From the NCBI GenBank assembly GCA_964397625.1, contig CAYNJT010000011.1, positions 1 through 64,000 on the forward strand: a stretch of DNA of 64,000 nt, written 5' to 3'. Positions 52,615 to 61,349 of the stretch are shown here, piece after piece. Position 1 is the stretch's first letter; each line of letters opens with the position of its first letter. Under the pieces are notes generated by a model, which had not been told where the DNA came from, did no database searches, and saw only the letters and a list, made by a program, of their open reading frames with translations. Source of the DNA: Leptolinea sp964397625 (lineage in GTDB: Bacteria > Chloroflexota > Anaerolineae > Anaerolineales > Anaerolineaceae). Both the position numbers and the translations under genes were made by a program.

Positions 52615-54348
52615 ATGGAAAGCACTGAAATTGGCGTCCTTCCAGAACTCTCCATGTTTTTCAGTACAATGCATTCCCAGGCAGGGGATGGGCGGTCTGC
52701 TTTATTACCATGCCTGCATGCGGCACAGGACCTTTATGGCTTTATTACTGATGAGGTCATTTCTGAAATTGCCGCGAATCTATCTGTAAAGATAGAAGAC
52801 ATCAATGAAATCATAAATTTTTATCCTCTATTCCATAGAGAACCCGCGAGGAAAACAATACTCCATGTTTGTAATGATCCAATTTGTAAACTGGCGGGTG
52901 TGGAAACAGTCTTTAGAACCATCAGCCATCCTACGGGTGAAGCGAAGACTGTTGGAGGTGATACTCTTGAAAAAGCGCCATGCATTGGTTTATGTCCGCA
53001 CACTCCCTCGGTATACATCGAAGCGAATCTGCTTCGAATACCCGTCAATAATGAAAGCCGCAGACAATCTGGAAAAACTTTGATCCATGCTCGTACAGAG
53101 ATCCTTGGTGAGCCAAGAATTATCACTGCCCGCTGTGGTATGGGAAAGTCATTTGGATTGATGGATTATTGGAGCCATGAAGGTTATTTAGCGCTGAAAC
53201 GCGCCTTATCTATGACTGGAAATGAAATAATAGAGGAAGTTAAAATTACCGGCTTGACAGGCCGCGGTGGCGAGGCGCTCCTTACTGGTGTTAAATGTGA
53301 AAAAGTCGCCAATTCCAGTCAAAAGAAACGCTACATTGTCTGTAATGGAGCGGAAGCGGATCCCATGGTTTTTAAAGACAGGGTGTTACTTGAAGATGAT
53401 CCGCATAGCATACTGGAAGGGATGATCATTGCCGCATACGCCATTAAAGCTTCTCAGGCGTATATTTTCATCAACGGGGAATATAAACTTGCCTTTGACT
53501 CTGTATCCAAAGCCATTTTGGATGCCAGAGAAGCTGGATTGTTGGGAAGAAACATAATGGGAACCGGTTTCAATTTTGATATAGAGATACGCCAGGGGGC
53601 TGGAAGATACATAAGTGGAGAAGAAACAGCTTTACTGGAAGCCATTGAAGGCAAATGCGCCTATCCAAGAAAGAAACCCCCATTTCCAACTTCCCGCGGA
53701 TTATTTGAAATGCCAACTGTGATTAATAACGTCGAAACCTTCTGCAATATTCCTCCAATCATCCGGATGGGTCCTTCAGAATATCGAAAGATCGGGACGG
53801 AGACATCCAAAGGCACCTTGCTTGTCTGCCTGTTGGGTGATGTCGCGAGACCAGGATTGGTGGAAATCCCGTTTGGAACTTCTTTCCGACAATTGATTTT
53901 TGAACTAGGCGGAGGAATGAAGGAAGGTCACACATGCCAGGCGGTTATGGTTGGCGGTGTAACAGGCAAATTTATTACGGATGAAGATATGGATATCCAG
54001 ATTTCTCTTGAAAGTCTTAAGAAGAACGGTTTATCCCTTGGCCCAGCATCTGTGATCGTTTTGGATGATAGTCGGAATTTACGGGTCATCCTATCACATA
54101 TTGGTAATTTTCTCGCTGGTGAATCATGCGGTCTCTGTCAATCATGTGTAGATGGAACAAACGCACAGAAGATCCTTTTGGAAAAGTTCAGGAAAACCAG
54201 TCTCACATCGGAAGATGTAAGGCAATATCGAGAAACGCTGTTCGCCATGCAAAAATCAGCTCAATGCAATCTTGGAAAAACCGCCTCCAACCTGGCTCGT
54301 TCTGCCTATAAAAAATGGCCGTCAAAATTTATTAATTTAGATGAGTAG
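52615..54348 (+). CDS. NuoE-NuoF fusion, diaphorase-type flavoprotein
   Basis: 577 residues. Residues 1-150 are a NuoE-like thioredoxin fold with the 2Fe-2S cysteines C86/C91 and C123/C127. Residues ~185-500 are NuoF-like (GLTGRGGEALLTG, FKDRVLLEDDPH, RQGAGRYISGEETALLEAIEG). The 4Fe-4S ligands are C505, C508, C511 and C551. In known relatives this unit oxidises or reduces NAD(P)H through FMN. The FMN/NAD loop, usually NADEGEPGTFKDR-like, reads NGAEADPMVFKDR here. No NuoG, hydrogenase or formate dehydrogenase gene is beside it, so the partner is unknown. AAGGAGGTG precedes the ATG. Confidence 0.88.
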   Translation: MESTEIGVLPELSMFFSTMHSQAGDGRSALLPCLHAAQDLYGFITDEVISEIAANLSVKIEDINEIINFYPLFHREPARKTILHVCNDPICKLAGVETVFRTISHPTGEAKTVGGDTLEKAPCIGLCPHTPSVYIEANLLRIPVNNESRRQSGKTLIHARTEILGEPRIITARCGMGKSFGLMDYWSHEGYLALKRALSMTGNEIIEEVKITGLTGRGGEALLTGVKCEKVANSSQKKRYIVCNGAEADPMVFKDRVLLEDDPHSILEGMIIAAYAIKASQAYIFINGEYKLAFDSVSKAILDAREAGLLGRNIMGTGFNFDIEIRQGAGRYISGEETALLEAIEGKCAYPRKKPPFPTSRGLFEMPTVINNVETFCNIPPIIRMGPSEYRKIGTETSKGTLLVCLLGDVARPGLVEIPFGTSFRQLIFELGGGMKEGHTCQAVMVGGVTGKFITDEDMDIQISLESLKKNGLSLGPASVIVLDDSRNLRVILSHIGNFLAGESCGLCQSCVDGTNAQKILLEKFRKTSLTSEDVRQYRETLFAMQKSAQCNLGKTASNLARSAYKKWPSKFINLDE

Positions 54349-54391
54349 ACTTCTCTTTTGGTAAATTTATGACTGGTTAGTATTGTAAACA

Positions 54392-54436
54392 AGCGGATCA
54401 ATAAAACCAATAATGGTTTTATTGATCCGCTCTTTT
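54392..54436 (+). terminator. Very strong intrinsic terminator after the NuoEF gene
   Basis: A perfect 18-bp stem, 54392-54409 with 54414-54431, encloses the 4-nt loop ATAA and is followed by CTTTT. It begins 43 bp after the stop. Confidence 0.9.
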
Positions 54437-54489
54437 ATTTGTAGTTGCTTCTGGAACCAGATGATCTATCCTGGCTCCTTAAAACCGAA

Positions 54490-54678
54490 TTAGAAAGTGC
54501 CCTTTTCCAGTTTCTTCACCAGATCGAGGAATTCATTCCATTCCTCGGTGAAAAAATGCAGGGTGACGTTGTTCAAATCCAGATGGTACGTGCTTTCTCC
54601 ATCCGGTTCTTCCGCTTTCCAGGCCATATAATTTTCCGTCTCGCCCAGAGTTTTTACCATAGGTTCAGAATCTGCCAT
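54490..54678 (-). CDS. small acidic hypothetical protein
   Basis: 62 residues, soluble and acidic, with an amphipathic C-terminal helix (EEWNEFLDLVKKLEKG). No family is recognised. A good AAAGGAG site lies 6 bases before the ATG, and the gene sits 12 bp after the next gene upstream, in line with the AI-2E operon, which supports its being real. Confidence 0.7.
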   Translation of the reverse strand: MADSEPMVKTLGETENYMAWKAEEPDGESTYHLDLNNVTLHFFTEEWNEFLDLVKKLEKGTF

Positions 54679-54690
54679 TTTTCTCTCCTT

Positions 54691-55074
54691 TTATTTCTTT
54701 AAAGGTTTCCAAATATCATCGCCTTCCAGGGAAAGCAGATCAAATGATTTGGTATTGAAGTTGAATACACAATTATAATTCCCCCTCACAATAATACCGG
54801 AGGCATTGGGGGCATCGATGTTACCAGTCACCTGGTACCGGTCATTTCCCAATGAAGCTATCTTTTTACTTGAAAATTTGGCTTTTACCGCATTGCGCAA
54901 AGACGCTTTTACCACTTCTTCACACCGAACTTCGGCCTTGGTTTGATTATCCATCGATGAGCCGGCTTTAATAGTGTCTGGAACGTAATCCTGAAGAAGG
55001 ATAACCGCGCCGACACCAAGAGCCAACACTACAATGATGATTAAAATAAACACAATAGGGGAGTCTTTTTTCAT
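54691..55074 (-). CDS. hypothetical protein with N-terminal membrane anchor
   Basis: 127 residues. One N-terminal helix (IVFILIIIVVLALGVGAVILL) precedes an extracytoplasmic domain of ~95 residues containing two cysteines (RCEEVV, YNCVFNFN) that could form a disulfide. Family unknown. The start overlaps the AI-2E gene stop by 4 bases, so the two are coupled. Confidence 0.7.
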   Translation of the reverse strand: MKKDSPIVFILIIIVVLALGVGAVILLQDYVPDTIKAGSSMDNQTKAEVRCEEVVKASLRNAVKAKFSSKKIASLGNDRYQVTGNIDAPNASGIIVRGNYNCVFNFNTKSFDLLSLEGDDIWKPLKK

Positions 55075-56330
55075 TTTTCTTTCCTGGCAGAATTGGGAGC
55101 TGAAATCTCGCTATTCTGAGCGTCGGTACTACCTGTGGATTTTGGTTGTAATTTTAACCAAACTCCACGCAAGAATGTTAGAAAATCATCTTCATGCTTT
55201 TTCCGGTTTCCAAGATCCATACCTTCCCAAGGATCACGATCAAAAAATTTCCGCATAGTGTACTGAAAGACCAGTTGAAAAGTTGCCAGGACTGGCGCGG
55301 CCAGGATCATTCCAGTAATTCCCATAAGATTTGCGCCAATCAACGCAGCAACCAGGATTGCCGCCGGATGAACTGCCAGCGCGTCTGCCATGACACGGGT
55401 AGACACGAAGTTATCAATGATAAGGTCGGCCAACCATGCTATTCCAACGATAAAAACGGCATATGCCAGTGGACTGAAACCAAATAAGGTATTTCCCTGA
55501 AAATGAGCAACCAGGCCATACGTGGTCCAGGCAATGAACGGACCAATATATGGGAGGAATCTCGCCAATCCGGCAATTACTGCCAGTCCGAAGAAATAAC
55601 GCATACCCAGGGCTGCAAAAAGGATGGAATACACACATATAACAAACACAATGATCAGGAACTGTCCGCGTAAAAAGGCATTCCATACCCGCCCAAGCAA
55701 AATTCCCATTCGGCTAAAATCGTCTTCGTAACCGGGGATATCAAAATGGATGATCTTCCCTGGTTTGCCTTCTGTCTCAGCCAGAATAAAATAAGCCATC
55801 ATCATCACAAAAAGAAGCCAACCAATAGTTGAAGCAGCCCCGGAGGCCAACGATCCTAGAAGTTCTCCCAGTTTGCCAAGTATTGGTTGGATGGATGAGG
55901 AAACTTGATTGCCAATGGCGGTAACATCCAACTGGTTTAATTCAAAGTGAAATGGTCCGATCGTCAGTGGTGTGCTCAGGAAAGTATCAATAGTTTTTGG
56001 CAGGTTGATGATCGCGTTTTCAAGAAAGGCGATCAGGCTTTGTCCCTGGTCAATAATCGCCAGACCTCCCCATGTCAGCAGTCCAAGGATTGTGAGCAGC
56101 AATAATAAAAAGATAATCGTAACGGATAATCGCCAGCCTATATGCAACCGACGAGACAGCCAACTTGTCGGCGCGTACATCAGATATGAGAGGATAAATG
56201 TGATTAGCAGCGGGGCAAGAAGCGATTGAAAACGGTTAAATAGAAAACCAAATATGGCAAGGAGTGTCACCCCCACTATAAGTTTCGTGGTATTTGACCA
56301 TTTTGGAGATGATATCTTTGTTGTTTCCAT
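55071..56330 (-). CDS. AI-2E family transporter
   Basis: 419 residues with eight predicted helices. The family-typical patterns are LLAPLLITFILSYLMYAPTSWLSRR near the N-terminus, RFLPYIGPFIAWT, and GITGMILAAPVLATFQLVFQY near the C-terminus. The family was named for autoinducer-2 export, but many members have other or unknown substrates. A charged C-terminal tail follows. Confidence 0.9.
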   Translation of the reverse strand: METTKISSPKWSNTTKLIVGVTLLAIFGFLFNRFQSLLAPLLITFILSYLMYAPTSWLSRRLHIGWRLSVTIIFLLLLLTILGLLTWGGLAIIDQGQSLIAFLENAIINLPKTIDTFLSTPLTIGPFHFELNQLDVTAIGNQVSSSIQPILGKLGELLGSLASGAASTIGWLLFVMMMAYFILAETEGKPGKIIHFDIPGYEDDFSRMGILLGRVWNAFLRGQFLIIVFVICVYSILFAALGMRYFFGLAVIAGLARFLPYIGPFIAWTTYGLVAHFQGNTLFGFSPLAYAVFIVGIAWLADLIIDNFVSTRVMADALAVHPAAILVAALIGANLMGITGMILAAPVLATFQLVFQYTMRKFFDRDPWEGMDLGNRKKHEDDFLTFLRGVWLKLQPKSTGSTDAQNSEISAPNSARKEK

Positions 56331-56345
56331 TTTTAAATTGCCCGA

Positions 56346-56386
56346 AAGAAATTGCCAGCCGGAGGCGAACCTGATTCTCCGGCTGG
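56346..56386 (-). terminator. Hairpin terminator after the FHA gene
   Basis: Perfect 10-bp inverted repeat CCAGCCGGAG / CTCCGGCTGG (56355-56364 and 56377-56386). On the minus strand it is followed by CAATTTCTTT, a weak T-rich tail. It lies 37 bp after the FHA gene stop. Confidence 0.6.
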
Positions 56387-56423
56387 ATTCTTATGCGAAC
56401 CATTTACACCAATGTATTCCTCA

Positions 56424-57062
56424 TTATGGGGTTGGGCAACCCGGGAACAACGAAGGAGCAATGGTACAGTATAGGTTATTCTGGTCGATCATCCAGAAAG
56501 CAACGGCACACAGACAGATGAATAATGCGATGATGATTAATATAATAATAAGAAGAGTATTTGATTTTTTCTTGCCGGGAGCGGCGCTCTGCGCATGTGA
56601 AGAATCAAACTCCTCACGAGATAGTGGCACTTCAGGTGATATATAGGACTGGGGAGACGCTTTGGAAGCGGGGGGAACCGCGCTGGCAGGAGCCGGTTGC
56701 GCGTGCGCGGTCGACGGTCCACCAGAAATGGTTGAAACCACGGTGGCATTTGGGTCGTTTCCAACCCGCTCATAGGAAACAATACTGGTTTCACCAAAAG
56801 TAATTTGCTCCCCAACTCTTAATAAATGGGGGCCTGATAATCTGGCTCCATTGATAAATGTTCCGTTGGTTGATCCCAGGTCTTCCACCACATATTGATC
56901 GCCTTCTGAATACAAACGCGCGTGTCGCCGTGAGACCTTTTCATCGCTGATCACAAGGTCATTTGTGACGTCACGACCAACATGCATTTCAGATTTTTCC
57001 AGTGGAAGCACCTTGCCAGCGCCTACTCCAGAGCGGATCACAAGCTGGTAGGTTGCGCTCAT
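56424..57062 (-). CDS. FHA-domain protein with C-terminal membrane helix
   Basis: 212 residues. FHA domain at about 8-95 with VGRDVTNDLVI, VSRRHARL and STNGTFING. A Ser/Pro/Ala-rich disordered linker follows, then one helix (LLIIILIIIALFICLCAVAFWMI) near residues 172-194 and a short outer tail. FHA domains bind phosphothreonine peptides, so it probably reports to a Ser/Thr kinase; none is in the window. GGAGG precedes the ATG. Confidence 0.9.
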   Translation of the reverse strand: MSATYQLVIRSGVGAGKVLPLEKSEMHVGRDVTNDLVISDEKVSRRHARLYSEGDQYVVEDLGSTNGTFINGARLSGPHLLRVGEQITFGETSIVSYERVGNDPNATVVSTISGGPSTAHAQPAPASAVPPASKASPQSYISPEVPLSREEFDSSHAQSAAPGKKKSNTLLIIILIIIALFICLCAVAFWMIDQNNLYCTIAPSLFPGCPTP

Positions 57063-57158
57063 ATTTTCCTCCTGACCTTTTAGATTGATTTTAGTTTACG
57101 CATTAATTTCTTGACTGTCAACTTTCGATATGCAAGAAATAAACCATTTATTTAAAAC

Positions 57159-57190
57159 TTTAGAGGCGGGAAAGGCTTCCCGCCTCTAAA
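57159..57190 (-). terminator. Terminator of the liv operon
   Basis: A perfect 14-bp stem TTTAGAGGCGGGAA / TTCCCGCCTCTAAA (57159-57172 and 57177-57190) with a 4-nt loop, about 50 bp after livF. The downstream tail on the minus strand is AAAGTTTTAAAT, only partly T-rich. Confidence 0.7.
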
Positions 57191-57240
57191 ACATTGCATC
57201 TTCTTCTCCAACTCAAGTATCAGGCAGGAAAAATACCTTT

Positions 57241-57948
57241 CTAAATACCAAGATAGGCTGATTTTACCTGCGGATTATTTTTCACATCCTCCGCTTTGCC
57301 TTCCAGCACAATCCGACCGGTTTCCAGTACATACGCGCGGGTGGAGATTGACAATGCCATCAACGCGTTTTGTTCGACCAGAAGGATGCTCGTTCCCTGT
57401 GAATTGATTTCTTTTATGATGTTGAAGATTTCTTCAACCAGGATCGGGCTCAAACCCATGGAAGGTTCATCAAGAAGGATCAACGACGGTTTGCTCATCA
57501 TTCCTCGCGCGGTTGCCAGCATTTGCTGTTCGCCGCCGGATAGCGTGCCGCCGAGTTGATTAAGGCGTTCTTTTAAGCGGGGAAAACTGACAAAGACTCG
57601 ATCCATGGATTTTTGGATCTCATCCGGGTCTTTACGGGTATAGGCTCCCATTTCCAGGTTTTCGCGCACAGTCAGTGGAGCGAAAATTTTACGTCCTTCC
57701 GGTACGTGGCTTATGCCCCGACGAACGATCTGTTCTGCCGGTGTGGTGGTGATATCTTCATCTTTGTAATGGATGGAGCCACTCCGCGGGCGAAGGATTC
57801 CGGAGATCGTACGCAGCGTGGTCGATTTTCCAGCGCCGTTGGCACCAATCAGAGAGACGATTTCTCCTTCTTCAATATGAAAGGAGATTCCCTGCAGGGC
57901 GTGAATGGCACCATAATAAACGTTTAGGTTTTTAACATCAAGCAACAT
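57241..57948 (-). CDS. livF: branched-chain amino acid ABC transporter ATPase LivF
   Basis: 235 residues. Walker A GANGAGKST, signature LSGGEQQ, Walker B LILLDEPSMGLSP and the LivF-typical HVPEGRKIFAPLTVRENL are present. It powers uptake with LivG. The ATG at 57948 overlaps the livG stop by 11 bases. It is last in the livKHMGF row. Confidence 0.96.
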   Translation of the reverse strand: MLLDVKNLNVYYGAIHALQGISFHIEEGEIVSLIGANGAGKSTTLRTISGILRPRSGSIHYKDEDITTTPAEQIVRRGISHVPEGRKIFAPLTVRENLEMGAYTRKDPDEIQKSMDRVFVSFPRLKERLNQLGGTLSGGEQQMLATARGMMSKPSLILLDEPSMGLSPILVEEIFNIIKEINSQGTSILLVEQNALMALSISTRAYVLETGRIVLEGKAEDVKNNPQVKSAYLGI

Positions 57949-58738
57949 TTGCGGCTCCCTTACCCAGGTATGCTTCAATTACCTTCGGGTTAGTTTGAAT
58001 TTCACCCGGAGTACCGCGGGCGATCACTTCACCGAAATCAAGCACTGTGATCTTTTCGCAAATATCCATAACCAGTCTCATTTGATGTTCGATCAAAAGA
58101 ATGGTCAGGTCGAATTTTTCACGGATGAAGTGTATCAAATCCATCAATTCGGTGATCTCTTTTGGGTTCATACCGGCGGCGGGTTCATCAAGCAGAAGTA
58201 GATGCGGGCTACAGGCCAAAGCGCGGGCAATTTCCAACCGGCGCTGCTGGCCATACGGCAGGTTTTTCGAGATCTCTGATTCAAATTTATTCAGGTTAAA
58301 AATTGAAAGAAAGTCCTGGGCTCTCTCGGTGAGTTCCTTTTCTTTCTCACTAAAGTTAGCGTTGCGGAAGATCCCATCCGTCATGCTGTAACCTGAATGG
58401 AAATGGTAGGCTATACGCACATTGTCCAATACGGACAAATTCGAGAAAAGACGGATATTCTGGAAGGTTCTTCCAATCCCCAGGCGGGTGATCTCATAGG
58501 GCGCAAGGCCGACGACAGATTCGCCTAGGAATTTAATCTCACCGCTGGTGGGAACATATAAGCCGGTGATCATATTGAAAGCGGTGGTTTTTCCGGCTCC
58601 ATTCGGGCCAATTAAACCGACCAACTCACCTTTTTGAATGGTCATTTCAAAATTATTTACAGCTCTTAAACCGCCAAACAGTTTTACAAGCTTGGTTACT
58701 TCCAATACAGGTGTGGAGGTGTTCACAGGTGTCATCAT
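57938..58738 (-). CDS. livG: branched-chain amino acid ABC transporter ATPase LivG
   Basis: 266 residues. Walker A GPNGAGKTT, LivG-typical GRTFQNIRLFSNLSVLDNV, signature-region LPYGQQRRLEIARAL, Walker B LLLLDEPAAGMNPKE and the C-terminal GTPGEIQTNPKVIEAYLG are visible. GGGAGGG precedes two adjacent ATG codons at 58738 and 58735; either may be used. Confidence 0.96.
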   Translation of the reverse strand: MMTPVNTSTPVLEVTKLVKLFGGLRAVNNFEMTIQKGELVGLIGPNGAGKTTAFNMITGLYVPTSGEIKFLGESVVGLAPYEITRLGIGRTFQNIRLFSNLSVLDNVRIAYHFHSGYSMTDGIFRNANFSEKEKELTERAQDFLSIFNLNKFESEISKNLPYGQQRRLEIARALACSPHLLLLDEPAAGMNPKEITELMDLIHFIREKFDLTILLIEHQMRLVMDICEKITVLDFGEVIARGTPGEIQTNPKVIEAYLGKGAANVA

Positions 58739-58752
58739 TTATCCCTCCCCGA

Positions 58753-60117
58753 TCAACTTTCCACCGTCTTTGCTTTTGATTCAGCTTTATCTCGTGGTTT
58801 CACAAACGGAGCTTTCAAGAAACCCCATTCCACGTTTCCAAGCAAACCAGAAGGCTTGATAAGCATCAACAGCAACAAAACGATGGGATACAGAACAAAC
58901 CGCCATGTGGGAGCGTCTGTCCCCATCTGGCTTAAGAGCACGCGCAGCAGGCCTTCCAGGAAGAAAATCCACGCGAAAGACGCAGTGATTGTTCCTGTCA
59001 TACTGCCCAGTCCGCCAAACACAACAATGATCAACGGGTTGAATCCGGTTATGAAATTAAACGTTCCAGGGCTTAAGAAGCCGATGTAATGGGCGTACAC
59101 TCCGCCACCAATCCCGGCGAAGAAGCTGCCAATCACGAAGGCCAGTAATTTTGTATCCGCCAGATTGATACCCATGGCCTTGGAAGCCGTTTCATCCTCC
59201 CGCACGGCAAGAATGGTCCTGCCTGTTGAGGAGTGGATGATGTTCCGCATGATGATGATTACCAGGATCATGAACAGGAACGCCCAGAACCAGGTGGTCA
59301 GTTTGGGAATGCCGATCATACCGCGTCCGCCCTTCATTTCAGGGAAAGGCAGAATGGTATCTGAATTGACCATCAGGGTATTGATAATGATGGTGAAACC
59401 CAGGGTGGCAATACCAAAGTAATCTGAACCCAGTGAAAGCACGGGCAAGCCGAACAGGAAGCTCACCTCGCCGGCAAAAATACCCGCAAAGATGACGGAC
59501 AGGAAATACACCACCTGAAGCCAGGCGCCCTGTGCCAGCGGACCGGGTGCGTCCAGAGTACCCAATAATGGAGTGATTGCCGGATTCACCAGATCAGCGA
59601 ACCAGATGGCAATCGCGGCCACAGCAACACTACCGATCAGGTAAAACGTGAAAGCGGAAAGCACCGGCACACCGCGATAGCGGCTAAGCCATTTCTGGAT
59701 TCCCAATATCATCAGAATTCCAAGGATACAACCAATGCCCACAACAATCAGGCCGCGGCTGTCGCCATTAATCCAGCGGTAGGTAATATCCGCCGCTGTG
59801 TAGGCGCCAATACCGTAGAAGCCCCATTGCCCAAGGCTGAACTGGCCGTTGAAGCCATAGATTAAGTTCAGGCCGAGTGCCACCATTGTCATGGATGCCG
59901 CCTGGAAAATCAAACCCTGATCAAAGTTGTTGAGTAGGGTTTCCTCCCCCTCACCGAAAGTGATAGTGAGTGCAAGTTGGACAACGACGAACGCCGCAAT
60001 GACACCGATCACCTTAACCCAGAGCTTTTTATGGCCCAACACCCAGAGAAGGCCATATAGATAAGCCAGGATGGCGCCAATTTTTACAATTGATCCAAGT
60101 AGAAAACCGAGTTCCAT
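58753..60117 (-). CDS. livM: branched-chain amino acid ABC transporter permease LivM
   Basis: 454 residues, longer than many LivM proteins because of N-terminal helices. Core motifs are ALGLNLIYGFNGQFSLGQWGFYGIGAYT, LRV-type SSTGRTILAVREDETASKAMGINLADTKLLAF, and VVFGGLGSMTGTITASF. It forms the membrane channel with LivH. The livH TAG stop lies in the AGGAG site of this gene, favouring coupled translation. Confidence 0.95.
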   Translation of the reverse strand: MELGFLLGSIVKIGAILAYLYGLLWVLGHKKLWVKVIGVIAAFVVVQLALTITFGEGEETLLNNFDQGLIFQAASMTMVALGLNLIYGFNGQFSLGQWGFYGIGAYTAADITYRWINGDSRGLIVVGIGCILGILMILGIQKWLSRYRGVPVLSAFTFYLIGSVAVAAIAIWFADLVNPAITPLLGTLDAPGPLAQGAWLQVVYFLSVIFAGIFAGEVSFLFGLPVLSLGSDYFGIATLGFTIIINTLMVNSDTILPFPEMKGGRGMIGIPKLTTWFWAFLFMILVIIIMRNIIHSSTGRTILAVREDETASKAMGINLADTKLLAFVIGSFFAGIGGGVYAHYIGFLSPGTFNFITGFNPLIIVVFGGLGSMTGTITASFAWIFFLEGLLRVLLSQMGTDAPTWRFVLYPIVLLLLMLIKPSGLLGNVEWGFLKAPFVKPRDKAESKAKTVES

Positions 60118-60128
60118 TTGGCTATCTC

Positions 60129-61259
60129 CTAGGCTTTCTCAGCTTCAGGCTCGCCGAAGATACCGGTTGGCCGAACCAAAAGCACAATAATGAGGATGGC
60201 AAACGCGACAGCGTCACGCATGGGGGTGGAAATGAATCCCATGGTCATGGCTTCCGCCTGCCCCATAATCAACGCGCCAACAAACGCGCCGGGGATGCTG
60301 CCAATTCCCCCGAGCACTGCTGCCACAAAGGCTTTCAAACCAGGCAGAACTCCCATCAATGTGTTGATGGATGAATACGCGATGGCGTAGAGCACACCAC
60401 CCAACCCGGCAAAACCGGCGCCGATGGCAAATGTGAAGGAAATTACCTGGTCAACATTGATGCCCATCAGGCGGGCGGTCGGTTTATCAAACGATACAGC
60501 ACGCATGGCAATACCCATCTTTGTCTTTCTTACCAGGAATTGCAGGAAGATTTGAACCAGGATGGATGCCACCATGATGATGATCAAAATATTGGAGAAG
60601 GTTATGGCATTTTCAGGAGGTGGAGTGCCCTGAATAATCGAATGGATTCCGCTACCATCAATATACCAGGCGGCCACTTCGAAGGGGCGTTTATAGGGGA
60701 TAAAGCGGGGGGAGAATACGAAATTCAGCGCCCCGAAGTATTCCAGGAAAAAGGAAACACCAATTGCCGTAATGAGAGCGGCAATACGGGGAGCATTCCT
60801 CAAAGGTTTGTAAGCTACCCGTTCGATCGTTACGGCAAGTAATATGCAGACTACCATTGCAAATAAAATTACCGACATAGTGCCAATGACTACTACAAGT
60901 GTACTGTCCATGTCAGGCCATACAGCGGCCGGCCAGACATGCAGGCTGAAACGTTCCACCAGGAAATAACTGGTGAAAGCGCCAACCATAAAAACATCAC
61001 CATGAGCAAAGTTGATTAACTTTACGATGCCATAAACCATGGTATAGCCAAGCGCGATTAACGCGTAAACAAAACCTAATTGCAGACCGCTAATTACAAA
61101 TTGGGCAAAAATATGCGGGCCCTGAATAAGATTCTTACCCAGGATATAAATCAAAACAAGGGCGATGAGCCCGAGAAAGATTTGACCAACCCATTGCAAT
61201 GGCGGCTGGTGCTTGTGTGTTACAGTTTGTACAGGTTGGGAAACAGTATCTGGTTGCAT
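60129..61259 (-). CDS. livH: branched-chain amino acid ABC transporter permease LivH
   Basis: 376 residues. Motifs YALIALGYTMVYGIVKLINFAHGDVFMVGAF, MGIAMRAVSFDKPTARLMGINVD and LKAFVAAVLGGIGSIPGAFVGAL identify LivH. The ATG at 61259 has GGAGG about 10 bases upstream. A 12-bp hairpin separates it from livK. Confidence 0.95.
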   Translation of the reverse strand: MQPDTVSQPVQTVTHKHQPPLQWVGQIFLGLIALVLIYILGKNLIQGPHIFAQFVISGLQLGFVYALIALGYTMVYGIVKLINFAHGDVFMVGAFTSYFLVERFSLHVWPAAVWPDMDSTLVVVIGTMSVILFAMVVCILLAVTIERVAYKPLRNAPRIAALITAIGVSFFLEYFGALNFVFSPRFIPYKRPFEVAAWYIDGSGIHSIIQGTPPPENAITFSNILIIIMVASILVQIFLQFLVRKTKMGIAMRAVSFDKPTARLMGINVDQVISFTFAIGAGFAGLGGVLYAIAYSSINTLMGVLPGLKAFVAAVLGGIGSIPGAFVGALIMGQAEAMTMGFISTPMRDAVAFAILIIVLLVRPTGIFGEPEAEKA

Positions 61260-61294
61260 CAGCCTGTTACCTCCATTAAGTTCAGTAGTATCGT

Positions 61295-61329
61295 AAATGG
61301 TGGGTGACCGAATTGGCCACCCACCATTT
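61295..61329 (-). terminator. livK-livH intercistronic hairpin
   Basis: A perfect 12-bp stem AAATGGTGGGTG / CACCCACCATTT (61295-61306 and 61318-61329) with an 11-nt loop lies 20 bp after livK. It lacks a good T run on the minus strand. Such hairpins often protect the binding-protein mRNA or partly terminate, raising livK output over the rest of the operon. Confidence 0.6.
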
Positions 61330-61349
61330 TTGTGCGACAAAAATTCGAA

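Noticed and set aside
52615..54348. Part of a complex I (nuo) operon
   Set aside because: No other nuo genes are adjacent, and the gene has its own leader region and a strong terminator.
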